A program made the translations under genes and the position numbers. Below, in pieces: positions 35,322-45,517 of a DNA stretch of 64,000 bases; positions within the stretch are counted from its first letter, which is position 1; each line of letters begins with the position of its first letter. Origin of the DNA: Chitinophaga horti (GTDB taxonomy: Bacteria > Bacteroidota > Bacteroidia > Chitinophagales > Chitinophagaceae); NCBI RefSeq assembly GCF_022867795.2, contig NZ_CP107006.1, positions 1,674,001-1,738,000 on the forward strand, in the 5' to 3' direction. A model generated the notes under the pieces. That model saw only the letters and a list, made by a program, of their open reading frames with translations. It was not told the DNA's origin and did no database searches.

Positions 35322-36818
35322 ATGGATATGCAAACGCCCGTTACAGCAACAACGAATGTAGAAGAAGTAATGGACAATGCCGCGAAGGCATTTGATGAAT
35401 ACAAACGCCTGTCGGCCGCCAGACGTGCGGATTTCCTGGAGGCGATCGCGCAGGAGCTGGAAGCGGCTAAAGAATCACTGGTAGCGGCTGCACATGCGGA
35501 AACTAACCTGCCTTTGCCGCGCCTCAACGGAGAAGTAGGCCGCACTACCGGTCAGCTTCGCCTGTTCGCAAACCTGTTGCGCGAAGGCAGCTGGGTGAAT
35601 GCCGTGATCGATACAGCTGATCCGAGCCGTACGCCCGCCCGTCCGGATCTACGTAAAATGTCATTGCCATTGGGACCGGTAGCGGTGTTTAGTGCCAGCA
35701 ACTTTCCTTTTGCCTTTTCTACAGCCGGTGGAGATACGGCGAGCGCGCTTGCTGCGGGTTGTCCGGTAGTGGTAAAAGGACACTCCGCACACTTACAAAC
35801 ATCTTTGCTGGTGTTTGAAGCGATGCAAAAAGCGATCAAAGCTGCAGGTGTACCTGAGTTTACTATACAACATATCACCGGCCCGGGTAACCAGGTAGGC
35901 AAGGCATTGGTGCAACATCCTGCAATTGCTGCCGTAGGTTTTACCGGTTCGTTCTCCGGTGGTACCGCACTGGTGGAGTACTCCAGCCAGCGCGCAGTAC
36001 CGGTGCCGGTTTTCGCGGAGATGAGCAGTATTAACCCTGTCGTGCTCTTCCCGGACGCATTAAAACAACAGGGCGCACAACTGGCGCAAACTTATGCGGG
36101 CTCTATCACGCTCGGTATGGGACAATTCTGTACCAATCCCGGTTTATTACTGGCGGTTAAGAGCGCGGAGTTAGACCAGTTCGTGGGTTTACTGGCCGAG
36201 GACATTGCGAAGGTAGCGCCAGCGAAGATGCTGCATTCCGGTATCTGTAAATCTTACCATCATGGCCTGGAAGAAGTGCTGTCACATAAGGACGTGGAGT
36301 TGGTGAAACAGTCTGCACAAGCACCTGCCGACCTGGAAGCGTATCCGACATTAGCGCGTGTAACCGGTGCGGCTTTCCTTGCGGATGCTGCTTTGCGCGA
36401 AGAGGTGTTCGGACCGTTCTCGCTGGTAGTGGTCTGTGAAAACAAAGCCGAACTGGTACAGGTATTAAAAAGCCTGAAAGGACAACTCACCACTACGCTC
36501 ATGGCTACACCGACCGACATACAGGCGAACCGTGATATACTGGACCTGCAAGCCACGCTGGCCGGCAGGATCATCCTGAACGCTGCGCCAACGGGCGTAG
36601 AGGTCTGTGCCGCGATGGTGCATGGTGGCCCGTTCCCGGCTACCACCGATGCGCGGTTCACCTCCGTGGGTTCGTCGGCGATACAGCGTTGGGTAAGGCC
36701 CGTATGTTTCCAGGGTTTTACAGATGATATGTTGCCTGAGGAATTGCAAAATGCCAATCCGCTCAATATCTGGCGTAACGTGAACAACCAGCTCACGCAA
36801 TCGCCGCTGAACGCTTAA
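35322..36818 (+). CDS. Aldehyde dehydrogenase, probable alpha-ketoglutarate semialdehyde (2,5-dioxovalerate) dehydrogenase
   Basis: 498-residue NAD(P)-dependent aldehyde dehydrogenase. Catalytic Cys270 lies in GMGQFCTNPG, the general-base Glu in VPVFAEMSS and the NAD-binding GFTGSFSGG is present. The sequence style (SNFPFAFSTAGGDTASALAAGCPVVVKGH, in part) is that of 2,5-dioxovalerate dehydrogenases. It would oxidise alpha-ketoglutarate semialdehyde to 2-oxoglutarate, the last step of hydroxyproline (or oxidative pentose) breakdown. It lies 12 bp after the DHDPS-family gene, in one operon. Confidence 0.9.
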   Translation: MDMQTPVTATTNVEEVMDNAAKAFDEYKRLSAARRADFLEAIAQELEAAKESLVAAAHAETNLPLPRLNGEVGRTTGQLRLFANLLREGSWVNAVIDTADPSRTPARPDLRKMSLPLGPVAVFSASNFPFAFSTAGGDTASALAAGCPVVVKGHSAHLQTSLLVFEAMQKAIKAAGVPEFTIQHITGPGNQVGKALVQHPAIAAVGFTGSFSGGTALVEYSSQRAVPVPVFAEMSSINPVVLFPDALKQQGAQLAQTYAGSITLGMGQFCTNPGLLLAVKSAELDQFVGLLAEDIAKVAPAKMLHSGICKSYHHGLEEVLSHKDVELVKQSAQAPADLEAYPTLARVTGAAFLADAALREEVFGPFSLVVVCENKAELVQVLKSLKGQLTTTLMATPTDIQANRDILDLQATLAGRIILNAAPTGVEVCAAMVHGGPFPATTDARFTSVGSSAIQRWVRPVCFQGFTDDMLPEELQNANPLNIWRNVNNQLTQSPLNA

Positions 36819-36833
36819 GCCGTATCTCGCAGG

Positions 36834-39065
36834 ATGAAAAAAATACTTGCTCTCATTTGTTGCGTTTATGCCGGCATGCACTGCATGGCACAACATAAAG
36901 GCGCTATATCGCTACCGGTGGCCAAGTTCGCTACCGGTAGCGATGAGCGTTGGAGCCAGCCTGCGTTTGACGACCGTGAATGGAAACAAATCAATACTGG
37001 CACGGTTTGGCAGTCGCAGGGATATACCGATTACCACGGTTATGCCTGGTATCGCATCCATGTAATCATTCCTTCTTCCCTGAAAGATAATGCACATTGG
37101 AAGGATAGTCTTCGCGTCTACCTCGCGCATGTAAACGACGTGGATGAAACGTACCTGAATGGCGTGAAAATCGGTAAGACAGGCCGCTTTCCCGAAGATG
37201 AGGGCGGCTACGAAAGTAAATGGCCAGCCGTTCGTCAATACCATGTGGCGATGAACAATCCCGCGATCCGCTGGAACGAAGAAAATGTAATCGCCATCAA
37301 AGACTACGACGGTGGCGGATCTGGCGGCATTTTTATGGGGAGTCCTTACCTGGATGCGCTTGAACGTACCGACGGACTGCGTGTATCCGTACCGCAAGAT
37401 CGGCTGCAGTATACCAACAAAGGCATGAACGCCGCCTTGCTTTTACAGAATCAATTTAACACCACACTCCATGGAGTTTTGCAGTACACTTTGTACGATG
37501 TGATCTCCGCAAAAGACATTCGTACCAGTACGGTACAAGTATCGCTGCCGCCACACCAGTCGCAGGGACTGAACTGGCAGGCGCCCAACCAGGAGGGATT
37601 GCAGTTACGGTATGTATTTACTGAAGCAGGTTCCGGGTTGAAGGTAGCAGATACCCTCGCATTGCCTTACATCCTTACACCAGCAATAACAGTCTTTCCG
37701 AAGATAAATAATGCGCGCGTTTACGGTGCCCGTCCCGGCCACCCTTTCCTGTTTTGCATTGCAGCCACGGGCGAAGCGCCGCTCACTTACGAAGTAACGC
37801 ATCTGCCCCAAGGCTTAACTTTAAATGCCAAAACCGGTGTTATTACCGGCACTACACCTGCGAAAGGCGACTATAAATTGTCTGTAACGGTTAAGAATAA
37901 ACGAGGCTTGGCAAAGCAACAACTCACCATCAAATCGGGCGATCAGTTATCACTTACACCTCCTATGGGCTGGAACAGCTGGAACTGCTGGGGCGTAAAC
38001 GTGAGCCAGGACAAAGTGATCAGCAGTGCGCAGGCCATGATTGACAAAGGCCTTACCGGCCACGGATGGACATATGTCAACGTAGATGATGGCTGGGTAT
38101 CTCCCCAACGCGCCGCTGACAGCAGCATGGTGCCCAATGAAAAGTTTCCTGATATGAAGGGGCTCGGCGACTGGTTGCATGAACGTGGCCTGAAATACGG
38201 TATCTATTCATCTCCCGGAACACTCACCTGTGGTGGTTATCTCGGCTCTTACGGCAACGAACGAAAAGACGCAGATACCTATGCCGCCTGGGGCGTCGAT
38301 TACCTCAAATACGACTGGTGCAGCTACGAACGCATCGCCGCCAGTGACACGACGCTGGAAACATATGTGAAACCTTTCCGCGTTATGCAAACCGCGTTGC
38401 AGGCACAACCGCGTGACATCTTCTATAACATTTGCCAGTACGGCCTTAAAGATGTGTGGAAGTGGGGAGGTGCGAATGGTGCACAAAGCTGGCGCACAAC
38501 CGAAGACATTGAAGACACCTGGGAAAGTCTTTTGCAGATAGGCTTTCAGCAGAATAAACTATATCCTTACGCTCATCCCGGCGGCTGGAACGATCCGGAT
38601 ATGATGATCGTAGGACAAGTAGGCTGGGGTGAAAACCTGCATCCTACAAGACTTACGCCCGAAGAACAATATACGCACGTAAGTCTCTGGTGCCTGTTGT
38701 CTGCGCCTTTACTGATCGGCTGCGACCTCAGTAAACTCGACGACTTTACATTGAACCTGCTCACGAATGACGAAGTGCTGGCCATCGACCAGGACCCGCT
38801 CGGCAAACAGGCGCAGCGGGTGTTGCAAACGCCAGCGTACGAAGTGTGGTTGAAGCCATTGGAAGACGGTAGCCATGCGCTGGGCATATTCAACATGCAA
38901 ACAACAACGAACACGGTTAGCCTGCCCTGGAAAAGCCTGGGCCTGCAAAATAAGCAACAACAAGTGCGCGACCTGTGGCGGCAACAGGACCTTGGCACGG
39001 TGAAGGATGAATACAGTGTAACACTGCCGCCGCATGGCGTAAGACTGCTGAAAATCGGCAAATAA
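36834..39065 (+). CDS. GH27 alpha-galactosidase (secreted, multidomain)
   Basis: 743 residues: signal peptide (LALICCVYAGMHCMA), an N-terminal jelly-roll sugar-binding domain (about 25-185; VYLAHVNDVDETYLNGVKIG), a putative Ig-like domain (about 280-375; LTYEVTHLPQGLTLNAKTGV) and a GH27 barrel (about 380-650; LTPPMGWNSWNCWG). The nucleophile is D494 (YLKYDWC) and the acid/base probably D558 (TEDIEDTW). A beta-sandwich closes the chain. It should release terminal alpha-D-galactose (GH27 also includes beta-L-arabinopyranosidases). Its place between hydroxyproline genes suggests a glycoprotein substrate such as extensin, whose serines carry alpha-galactose. The gap to the dehydrogenase gene is 15 bp. 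Confidence 0.92.
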   Translation: MKKILALICCVYAGMHCMAQHKGAISLPVAKFATGSDERWSQPAFDDREWKQINTGTVWQSQGYTDYHGYAWYRIHVIIPSSLKDNAHWKDSLRVYLAHVNDVDETYLNGVKIGKTGRFPEDEGGYESKWPAVRQYHVAMNNPAIRWNEENVIAIKDYDGGGSGGIFMGSPYLDALERTDGLRVSVPQDRLQYTNKGMNAALLLQNQFNTTLHGVLQYTLYDVISAKDIRTSTVQVSLPPHQSQGLNWQAPNQEGLQLRYVFTEAGSGLKVADTLALPYILTPAITVFPKINNARVYGARPGHPFLFCIAATGEAPLTYEVTHLPQGLTLNAKTGVITGTTPAKGDYKLSVTVKNKRGLAKQQLTIKSGDQLSLTPPMGWNSWNCWGVNVSQDKVISSAQAMIDKGLTGHGWTYVNVDDGWVSPQRAADSSMVPNEKFPDMKGLGDWLHERGLKYGIYSSPGTLTCGGYLGSYGNERKDADTYAAWGVDYLKYDWCSYERIAASDTTLETYVKPFRVMQTALQAQPRDIFYNICQYGLKDVWKWGGANGAQSWRTTEDIEDTWESLLQIGFQQNKLYPYAHPGGWNDPDMMIVGQVGWGENLHPTRLTPEEQYTHVSLWCLLSAPLLIGCDLSKLDDFTLNLLTNDEVLAIDQDPLGKQAQRVLQTPAYEVWLKPLEDGSHALGIFNMQTTTNTVSLPWKSLGLQNKQQQVRDLWRQQDLGTVKDEYSVTLPPHGVRLLKIGK

Positions 39066-39092
39066 CATTCGGTAACTATTCATTTCGCAACT

Positions 39093-40538
39093 ATGACCAA
39101 TCAACCAAAGTCATTTAAGCAATCGTTCGGATTGCTGGATGCCACCATGATCGTAGCAGGGTCTATGATCGGATCCGGCATTTTTCTCGTAAGCGCCGAT
39201 ATTACCCGCACCACCGGATCTGCCGGCTGGCTCATCCTCATATGGATAATTACCGGCCTTTTAACCGTTACCGCGGCCCTCAGTTACGGGGAGTTGAGCG
39301 GCATGTTCCCAAAAGCCGGCGGACAATACGTTTATCTCAAAGAAGCATTCGGTCCGCTCGTTGGGTTCCTTTATGGATGGAGCTTTTTCACGGTGATACA
39401 GGCCGGTTCTATCGCCGCAGTGGGAGTGGCCTTCGCCAAATTTGCAGCCTACATATTTCCTGCACTCAGTGAAAACAACCAGCTGGTCAGTCTCGGTTTC
39501 CTCAAAATATCTGCCGCACAAGTCACATCGATCCTGTTAGTAGTGTTGCTAACGTTTGTGAATACACGCGGCGTGAAGGAGGGTAAGATCATACAAACGG
39601 TATTTACGCTGACCAAGCTGGCAGCGCTGTTCGGGCTGATCATCTTTGGTTTGCTGTTCGCGGCGAAGAAAGAAGTATGGGACGCAAACTGGGCTACCGG
39701 CTTTAGTTTGGGCAAAATGGACGGTCAATCATTGGTGGCTTACTCCGGTTTATCCGTATTGGGCGCTATCGCCGGCAGTATGGTGGGCAGCCTGTTCAGC
39801 AGCGACTCCTGGAATAACGTGACCTTCATCGCCGGTGAGATCAGGAATCCCAAACGCAATATCGGCTTGAGTTTGTTTATGGGCACCGCGATCGTAACCA
39901 TGATCTATGTAGCCACAAACCTCATGTATATCAGTATCATGCCGATGCAGGAAATCGCCTACGCAGAAAATGACAGGGTAGGTGTAGTTGCATCGCGGTA
40001 CATTTTCGGCGTGAATGGTACCATCATTATCGCTGCTTTCCTGATGATATCGACCTTTGGTTGCAACAATGGTTTGATCCTCGCTGGTTCCCGCGTTTGT
40101 TATACCATGGCAAAAGACGGTTTGTTCTTTAAAAGACTTGGTGTGCTTAACAAAAATGCGGTGCCGGGTAAAGCGCTCTGGATTCAATGTGTATGGGCTT
40201 CGGTGCTTTGTCTCAGCGGCCGGTACGGAGAACTGCTCGATTATGTAATCTTTTGCGTGCTGATATTTTACATTCTCACGATCATCGGGATTTTCCGGCT
40301 GCGCCGCACGCGGCCTGAGCTGCCAAGGCCTTACAAAGCATTTCTTTATCCCGTATTACCGGCATTGTACATACTCGCGGCTTCTGTGATCTGCTTCGCG
40401 TTATTGGTGTACAAGCCAATGTACACCTGGCCCGGACTCGGTATCGTGTTATTGGGCATCCCGGTGTATTACCTGGTGTGGGGCAAAAACTATAAACCGG
40501 AAACCGTTGAGTCACCTGCTGAGGCAGAAATATTATAA
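39093..40538 (+). CDS. APC-family amino-acid permease
   Basis: 481-residue inner-membrane transporter with about 12 membrane segments and the APC signature in segment 1 (MIVAGSMIGSGIFLVSADI), followed by GELSGMFPKAGGQYVYLKEA. Homologues carry amino acids by proton symport or exchange. Within this operon the natural cargo is hydroxyproline or proline; that is inferred from context. It starts 27 bp after the GH27 gene and is followed at 9 bp by the GH51 gene. Confidence 0.92.
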   Translation: MTNQPKSFKQSFGLLDATMIVAGSMIGSGIFLVSADITRTTGSAGWLILIWIITGLLTVTAALSYGELSGMFPKAGGQYVYLKEAFGPLVGFLYGWSFFTVIQAGSIAAVGVAFAKFAAYIFPALSENNQLVSLGFLKISAAQVTSILLVVLLTFVNTRGVKEGKIIQTVFTLTKLAALFGLIIFGLLFAAKKEVWDANWATGFSLGKMDGQSLVAYSGLSVLGAIAGSMVGSLFSSDSWNNVTFIAGEIRNPKRNIGLSLFMGTAIVTMIYVATNLMYISIMPMQEIAYAENDRVGVVASRYIFGVNGTIIIAAFLMISTFGCNNGLILAGSRVCYTMAKDGLFFKRLGVLNKNAVPGKALWIQCVWASVLCLSGRYGELLDYVIFCVLIFYILTIIGIFRLRRTRPELPRPYKAFLYPVLPALYILAASVICFALLVYKPMYTWPGLGIVLLGIPVYYLVWGKNYKPETVESPAEAEIL

Positions 40539-40547
40539 TCTATTTTT

Positions 40548-43103
40548 ATGAGGAAATTATTGCTTAGCATATCCGGCAGCCTGTGTATCACTGCTGCTTT
40601 GGCTCAAAAGGAGGCTACCGTAACGGTAGATGTGGCCAGTCCTCAGGCGCGTGTCGCACCTACGCTGCATGGTATTTTCTTTGAGGAGATCAGTCATGGC
40701 GGCGAAGGCGGCCTGTACGCAGAGCTCGTACAGAACCGCGGTTTCGAGGAAAGCCGTATTCCGCAAGGTGTACAGTTAAAAAACGGTTGGCTGGTGCCAG
40801 ATCCTAAACCGCATTGGTTCCTGAACGGCAAACCCAGCGAATGGCGTATGCCCTGGGAAATCAAAAGCGATTATCCTAACTGGCGGATGCAGCAAACCGG
40901 CGGCTCGGCGATGACGATTGCCCTTACGCAGGAAAAGCCTTTGAACGCGTCGACGCCGCGCAATCTCAAAGTGACGGTGAGTAGGATCGCACCGGGTTCG
41001 CGCCAGGAAGTGATTAATGAAGGCTTCTGGGGTATGAATGCGGTTAAGGGCGATAATTATTCGTTGCAATTTTACGCACGCACGGCTGCCGATTATAAAG
41101 GCGGGGTAACGGTTTCGCTCCAAAGTAAAAACGGCCGCACATTGGCGCAACATACTTTCAACAGCATCGCGTCCGATAAGTGGAAGAAGTATACCTGCCA
41201 GCTGCAACCCACCGAAACAGACCCGCAGGCGGAACTGTCGATTGCGTTTAACAGCACCGGCACCGCTTACCTGGACTTCGTTTCCCTCTTCCCGGAAAAG
41301 ACATTTAAGGACCGCAAAAACGGGATGCGTAACGATCTTGCGCAGCTGCTGGCCGACATGAATCCTTCGTTCCTTCGCTGGCCCGGAGGATGTTTCGTAG
41401 AAGGTATCACGATCGAAAGTGCGCCAGACTGGAAAAAGACGATCGGGCCGCAGGAGCGGAGAGAGGCGACTTACAGTCCCTGGGGATACTGGGCCAGCAA
41501 CGGTTTCGGTTACCACGAGTTCCTGCAGTTCTGTGAAGATATTAACGCCGATGCGATGTATGTGTTTAACATCGGTATCGCCTGCGAAATGCGCAGCGGC
41601 ACTTTTTATGGAGAGGAGAAGGTACCGGAGTTGATCGATAATGTGCTGGACGCGATCGAATATGCCATCGGTCCTGCCAACTCCACCTGGGGGCGGATTC
41701 GCGCGGCCAACGGTCACCCTGCGCCGTTCCCCTTAAAGTACCTGGAAATCGGTAATGAACAACACGGGCCAGCTTATGCCAAACGTTACAACCTGTTCTA
41801 CAAAGCCATTAAAGAAAAATATCCGCAGCTGGAACTCATTGCCAGTATGGGGATAGGAGATATTAACCGTCATACGCTGGATAGTATGCATGTTGTGGAC
41901 ATCGCTGACGAGCATGCTTATAAAGCCGCCGGCTGGGCGTTTTCGCATTACGACCACTTCGATAAATACAAACGCGGCGCCTGGGACGTGTACGTAGGAG
42001 AGTACGCCACTAATAATGGCGTGGGTGCCGGTAATATGAAAGCGGCGCTCAGCGATGCGGCTTATATTATGGGCATGGAGCGTAATGGCGATCTGGTGAA
42101 GATGTCGAGTTACGCGCCGTTGTTGGAGAACGTGAATACCCGCCACTGGCCCGTGAATCTAATCAACTTCGATGCTTCGCGCAGTTTCGGCCGCATCTCT
42201 TATCACTTGATTAAGTTGATGAATGAGCATCGCGCCGACCAGAACTTCGCCGCATCTGCCACACTGATCAAAGAAACGAATCCCACGCCGCTGTTTGCAG
42301 GCGGTATTGGTCTGGCTACCTGGGATACGCAAACGGATTATAAAGACATACAGGTAATAAAAGATGGAAAAGTCTTGTATCAAAGTGACTTTTCAGCCCG
42401 CAAAGAAGAATGGCAAAAAGTAGTGGGTGGATGGGATATTACGGATACCACGATCTCCATGAAACAGGAAGGTCCTCAGCGTCTCGCGTTGTTGAGAGAT
42501 CATCAGTTTGATACTTATACCTTGAAGCTGAAAGCCCGCCGTAACAGTGGCTACAACGCTTTCATCATCCCATTCGCCGTGAAGGATAGCAAAACGATGC
42601 TGCGTGCCCATATCGGCTCCTGGGTAAACCAAAACTGTGTATTCGAGTCAGTAACTAATGGTTTCGATGTGGCGGATGTATCTACCCAGAAAAGATTACC
42701 TGCGCCAATTAAGAACGGCCAATGGTACGATATTACCCTGGAGGTAGGCAGAGAGAAAGTAGACTGCTACCTTGACGGAAAGCTGCTCATGTCTTTCGAA
42801 CAACCACAACAATTCCTGGCCATTGCCGGCCGCGATGACAAGAACGGTGACATCATCATCAAAATGGTGAATGCAATGCCAAATGCGATGGCTACTACTT
42901 TGCAGCTGAATGGCGCCGGTATGTTAGGGGATGAATCGCAACTCACGACGCTCAGCGCACCCGGCGAAACGCTGGAGAACTCGCTGGACGAGCCGCTGAA
43001 ATATGTGCCGCAGCAGACGATTTTAACCGGGATCAAAAACGGCAGCCAGCTTACCCTGCAACCTTTCAGTGTGAATATACTGCGGTTAAAGACGAAGCGC
43101 TAA
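40548..43103 (+). CDS. GH51 alpha-L-arabinofuranosidase (secreted, with two inserted carbohydrate-binding-like domains)
   Basis: 851 residues: signal peptide (LLSISGSLCITAALAQ), the first GH51 strand (LHGIFFEEISHGGEGGLYAE), an inserted CBM4/9-like domain (about 80-245), the rest of the barrel with acid/base E404 (EIGNEQHG) and nucleophile E485 (YVGEYATNNG), and a C-terminal arabinofuranosidase sandwich interrupted by a concanavalin/LamG-like insert (about 595-745; YQSDFSARKEEWQKVVGGWD). It should release terminal alpha-L-arabinofuranose from arabinan, arabinoxylan, arabinogalactan or hydroxyproline arabinosides. Hydroxyproline genes on both sides favour the last. The released arabinose would feed the araBDA operon at 57929. 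Confidence 0.93.
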   Translation: MRKLLLSISGSLCITAALAQKEATVTVDVASPQARVAPTLHGIFFEEISHGGEGGLYAELVQNRGFEESRIPQGVQLKNGWLVPDPKPHWFLNGKPSEWRMPWEIKSDYPNWRMQQTGGSAMTIALTQEKPLNASTPRNLKVTVSRIAPGSRQEVINEGFWGMNAVKGDNYSLQFYARTAADYKGGVTVSLQSKNGRTLAQHTFNSIASDKWKKYTCQLQPTETDPQAELSIAFNSTGTAYLDFVSLFPEKTFKDRKNGMRNDLAQLLADMNPSFLRWPGGCFVEGITIESAPDWKKTIGPQERREATYSPWGYWASNGFGYHEFLQFCEDINADAMYVFNIGIACEMRSGTFYGEEKVPELIDNVLDAIEYAIGPANSTWGRIRAANGHPAPFPLKYLEIGNEQHGPAYAKRYNLFYKAIKEKYPQLELIASMGIGDINRHTLDSMHVVDIADEHAYKAAGWAFSHYDHFDKYKRGAWDVYVGEYATNNGVGAGNMKAALSDAAYIMGMERNGDLVKMSSYAPLLENVNTRHWPVNLINFDASRSFGRISYHLIKLMNEHRADQNFAASATLIKETNPTPLFAGGIGLATWDTQTDYKDIQVIKDGKVLYQSDFSARKEEWQKVVGGWDITDTTISMKQEGPQRLALLRDHQFDTYTLKLKARRNSGYNAFIIPFAVKDSKTMLRAHIGSWVNQNCVFESVTNGFDVADVSTQKRLPAPIKNGQWYDITLEVGREKVDCYLDGKLLMSFEQPQQFLAIAGRDDKNGDIIIKMVNAMPNAMATTLQLNGAGMLGDESQLTTLSAPGETLENSLDEPLKYVPQQTILTGIKNGSQLTLQPFSVNILRLKTKR

Positions 43104-43178
43104 TTAACTTACAGGCTTTTGAAATTGCCTGAATAATGTTAATTTTTGCAAACATTTGATTAAATCCTAAGAGCGTTA

Positions 43179-43202
43179 CCTGCCTGTGCAGGAATATCTT
43201 TG
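43179..43202 (+). promoter_or_regulatory. Possible internal promoter before the hydroxyproline epimerase gene
   Basis: The 113-bp gap after the GH51 gene holds a perfect -7 box TATCTTTG (43195-43202), 15 bp before the ATG. Immediately before it is a small hairpin CCTGC-CTGT-GCAGG (43179-43192). An extra start here would let epimerase and dehydrogenase be made separately from the glycosidases. The hairpin could be an operator. Confidence 0.4.
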
Positions 43203-43216
43203 TTGTTATCAGTATC

Positions 43217-44239
43217 ATGACTAATAAGACGAGCGTGAATAAAAAGACATTTTTTTGTATTGATGCGCATACCTGCGGTAACCCGGTTCGCCTGGTAGCG
43301 GGCGGCGGTCCTGTATTGGAAGGGGCTAACATGAGCGAGAAGCGTGGTCACTTTTTGAAAGAATTCGACTGGATCCGTAAAGGACTGATGTTTGAACCCC
43401 GTGGTCATGATATGATGAGTGGCAGTATTTTGTACGCCCCACATGACCCCGCCAATGACGTAGCGGTACTGTTTATCGAAACAAGCGGTTGCCTGCCGAT
43501 GTGTGGTCACGGTACGATTGGTACCATTACCATTGCAGTGGAAGAAGGACTGGTGACGCCGAAAGTGCCGGGTATTATCCGCATGGAGGCGCCGGCCGGC
43601 CTGGTTAATATCGAGTATGTGCAGGAAGGTCGTAAGGTAAAAAGCGTGAAACTCACCAACGTGGCTTCTTATCTCGCCGCAGAAAATATTGAAGTGGAAT
43701 GTCCCGACCTGGGGATGTTGAAAGTGGACGTGTCGTACGGTGGCAATTTCTACGCCATCGTAGATGTGCAGGAAAACTTCCCCGGACTCGAGCACTTCAC
43801 ATCCTCACAACTTGTATCCTGGGCTCGGGAAATGCGCAAACGCATTAACGAGAAACACAGCTTCGTGCATCCTGATAATCCAACGATCAACGGCTGCTCG
43901 CATGTGTTGTGGGCCGGCGCGACCATCGATCCGACGGCTACGGCGCGTAACGCGGTGTTCTACGGTGATAAAGCAATCGACCGTTCTCCCTGTGGTACCG
44001 GTACTTCTGCCCGCATGGCGCAGTGGTATGCGAAAGGTAAGCTGAAAAAGGGCGATGAGTTTGTACATGAGAGCATTATCGGTTCCAAGTTCATCGGTCG
44101 CATCGAGGAAGAAACGACGGTGGGAGGCAAGCCGGCTATCCGTCCGAGTATTGAGGGATGGGCGCGCATTTATGGATACAACACGATTTCCATCGACCCG
44201 GAAGATGATCCGTTCGCATACGGCTTTACCGTTATCTAA
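43217..44239 (+). CDS. 4-hydroxyproline 2-epimerase (proline racemase family)
   Basis: 340-residue cofactor-independent epimerase. Both catalytic cysteines are present: C96 (LPMCGHGTIG) and C259 (DRSPCGTGTSA). This argues for epimerase/racemase activity and against the Thr-containing trans-3-hydroxyproline dehydratases of the family. With the D-amino-acid dehydrogenase gene 27 bp downstream it should convert trans-4-hydroxy-L-proline to cis-4-hydroxy-D-proline. Proline racemase is the main alternative from sequence alone; the operon makes hydroxyproline more likely. Confidence 0.92.
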   Translation: MTNKTSVNKKTFFCIDAHTCGNPVRLVAGGGPVLEGANMSEKRGHFLKEFDWIRKGLMFEPRGHDMMSGSILYAPHDPANDVAVLFIETSGCLPMCGHGTIGTITIAVEEGLVTPKVPGIIRMEAPAGLVNIEYVQEGRKVKSVKLTNVASYLAAENIEVECPDLGMLKVDVSYGGNFYAIVDVQENFPGLEHFTSSQLVSWAREMRKRINEKHSFVHPDNPTINGCSHVLWAGATIDPTATARNAVFYGDKAIDRSPCGTGTSARMAQWYAKGKLKKGDEFVHESIIGSKFIGRIEEETTVGGKPAIRPSIEGWARIYGYNTISIDPEDDPFAYGFTVI

Positions 44240-44266
44240 TTATCAATCAAAAGTATTGCAGCAATA

Positions 44267-45517
44267 ATGGGAAATCAGGTGATTATTATCGGCGGCGGCA
44301 TTATCGGTTTAAGCAGCGCTTTCTATTTACAGGAAGCGGGCTACGAGGTGACGGTCGTAGATAAAACAGACATGTCAAATGGCTGCTCGTACGGCAACGC
44401 CGGTTATATTTGTCCCAGCCACTTCGTTCCGCTGGCGGCACCGGGCATCGTTGCACAAGGCTTTAAATGGATGCTCAATTCCAAAAGCCCGTTTTATGTA
44501 CAACCCAGACTCAATAAGGAATTAATCAGCTGGGGACTGCAATTCATGAAAAGCGCGAACGCCAGACACGTTCAACGTTCGGCCATCCCGCTGCGCGACA
44601 TTGCATTGCTCAGCAAAAACTTATACGAAGAGTGGACCAGCGTGCCTGGTATCGATTTCGCGTATGAGCCGAAGGGAATGCTGGAGTTTTTTAAAGATGA
44701 AGCCAGCGCCCATCATGCAGAACATAGCGTAAAAGCCTCCCGCGACCTGGGTCTCGACGCCCGGCTGATCGGTCGCGAAGAGGTGCAGAAGATGGAACCT
44801 GACGCAAAACTGGACATTCTCGGCGCGGTGTACTTCGCCTGCGATTCGCAGTTGTATCCGAATAAGCTGATGAGCAGCCTGCAAACCTATCTCGCGGGTA
44901 AAGGCGTAAAATTCCTGCACAACACGGAAGTAACCGGCTTTGTTACTAACGGGGAGCGCATCTCCGGAATTAAAACACCGCAGGAAACACTCACTGCGGC
45001 TGAAGTGGTTTTGGCAACCGGTGTGTGGAGCGGACAACTGGCCAAACAATTATCCCTGAACATCCCGATGGTGGGCGGTCGCGGTTACTCTGTAACGCTG
45101 GAGAACTCTCCTTATAAATTACACCACTCGATTATCCTGAGCGAAGCCCGTGTAGCCATTTCTCCTATGGACGGCAATAAGCTGCGTTTCGGTGGTACGA
45201 TGGAAATCACCGGCATTGATGCGCCTCCCCGTATGAAGCGGGTGCAGGGCATTCTGGAATCAGTGAAAAAATACCTGCCCGAATACGACATTGCCATGCC
45301 GGCAGAAAAAGATGTGTGGTACGGCTATCGTCCATGTAGTGCAGATGGATTGCCGCATTTAGGCAAGACCTCCCGCTGGAAAAACCTGACGGTGGCTACT
45401 GGTCACTCGATGCTCGGCATCAGTCTGGGTGCGGCCACCGGTAAACTCGTGCAGGAAATCGTGCAGGGAAAACCAACTTCCATGGATATTCGTCCCTTTG
45501 AAGTAGAGCGCTTTTAA
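44267..45517 (+). CDS. FAD-dependent D-amino-acid dehydrogenase, probable D-hydroxyproline dehydrogenase
   Basis: 416-residue DadA-type flavoprotein. The N-terminal FAD-binding site is QVIIIGGGIIGLSSAFYLQE with the acidic strand end VTVVDK, and the C-terminal part has GYRPCSADGLPHLG and GHSMLGISLGAATGKL. It would oxidise cis-4-hydroxy-D-proline to 1-pyrroline-4-hydroxy-2-carboxylate and pass electrons to the respiratory chain. It lies between the epimerase gene and the DUF885 gene; its stop overlaps the latter's first ATG (TAATG). Confidence 0.9.
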   Translation: MGNQVIIIGGGIIGLSSAFYLQEAGYEVTVVDKTDMSNGCSYGNAGYICPSHFVPLAAPGIVAQGFKWMLNSKSPFYVQPRLNKELISWGLQFMKSANARHVQRSAIPLRDIALLSKNLYEEWTSVPGIDFAYEPKGMLEFFKDEASAHHAEHSVKASRDLGLDARLIGREEVQKMEPDAKLDILGAVYFACDSQLYPNKLMSSLQTYLAGKGVKFLHNTEVTGFVTNGERISGIKTPQETLTAAEVVLATGVWSGQLAKQLSLNIPMVGGRGYSVTLENSPYKLHHSIILSEARVAISPMDGNKLRFGGTMEITGIDAPPRMKRVQGILESVKKYLPEYDIAMPAEKDVWYGYRPCSADGLPHLGKTSRWKNLTVATGHSMLGISLGAATGKLVQEIVQGKPTSMDIRPFEVERF

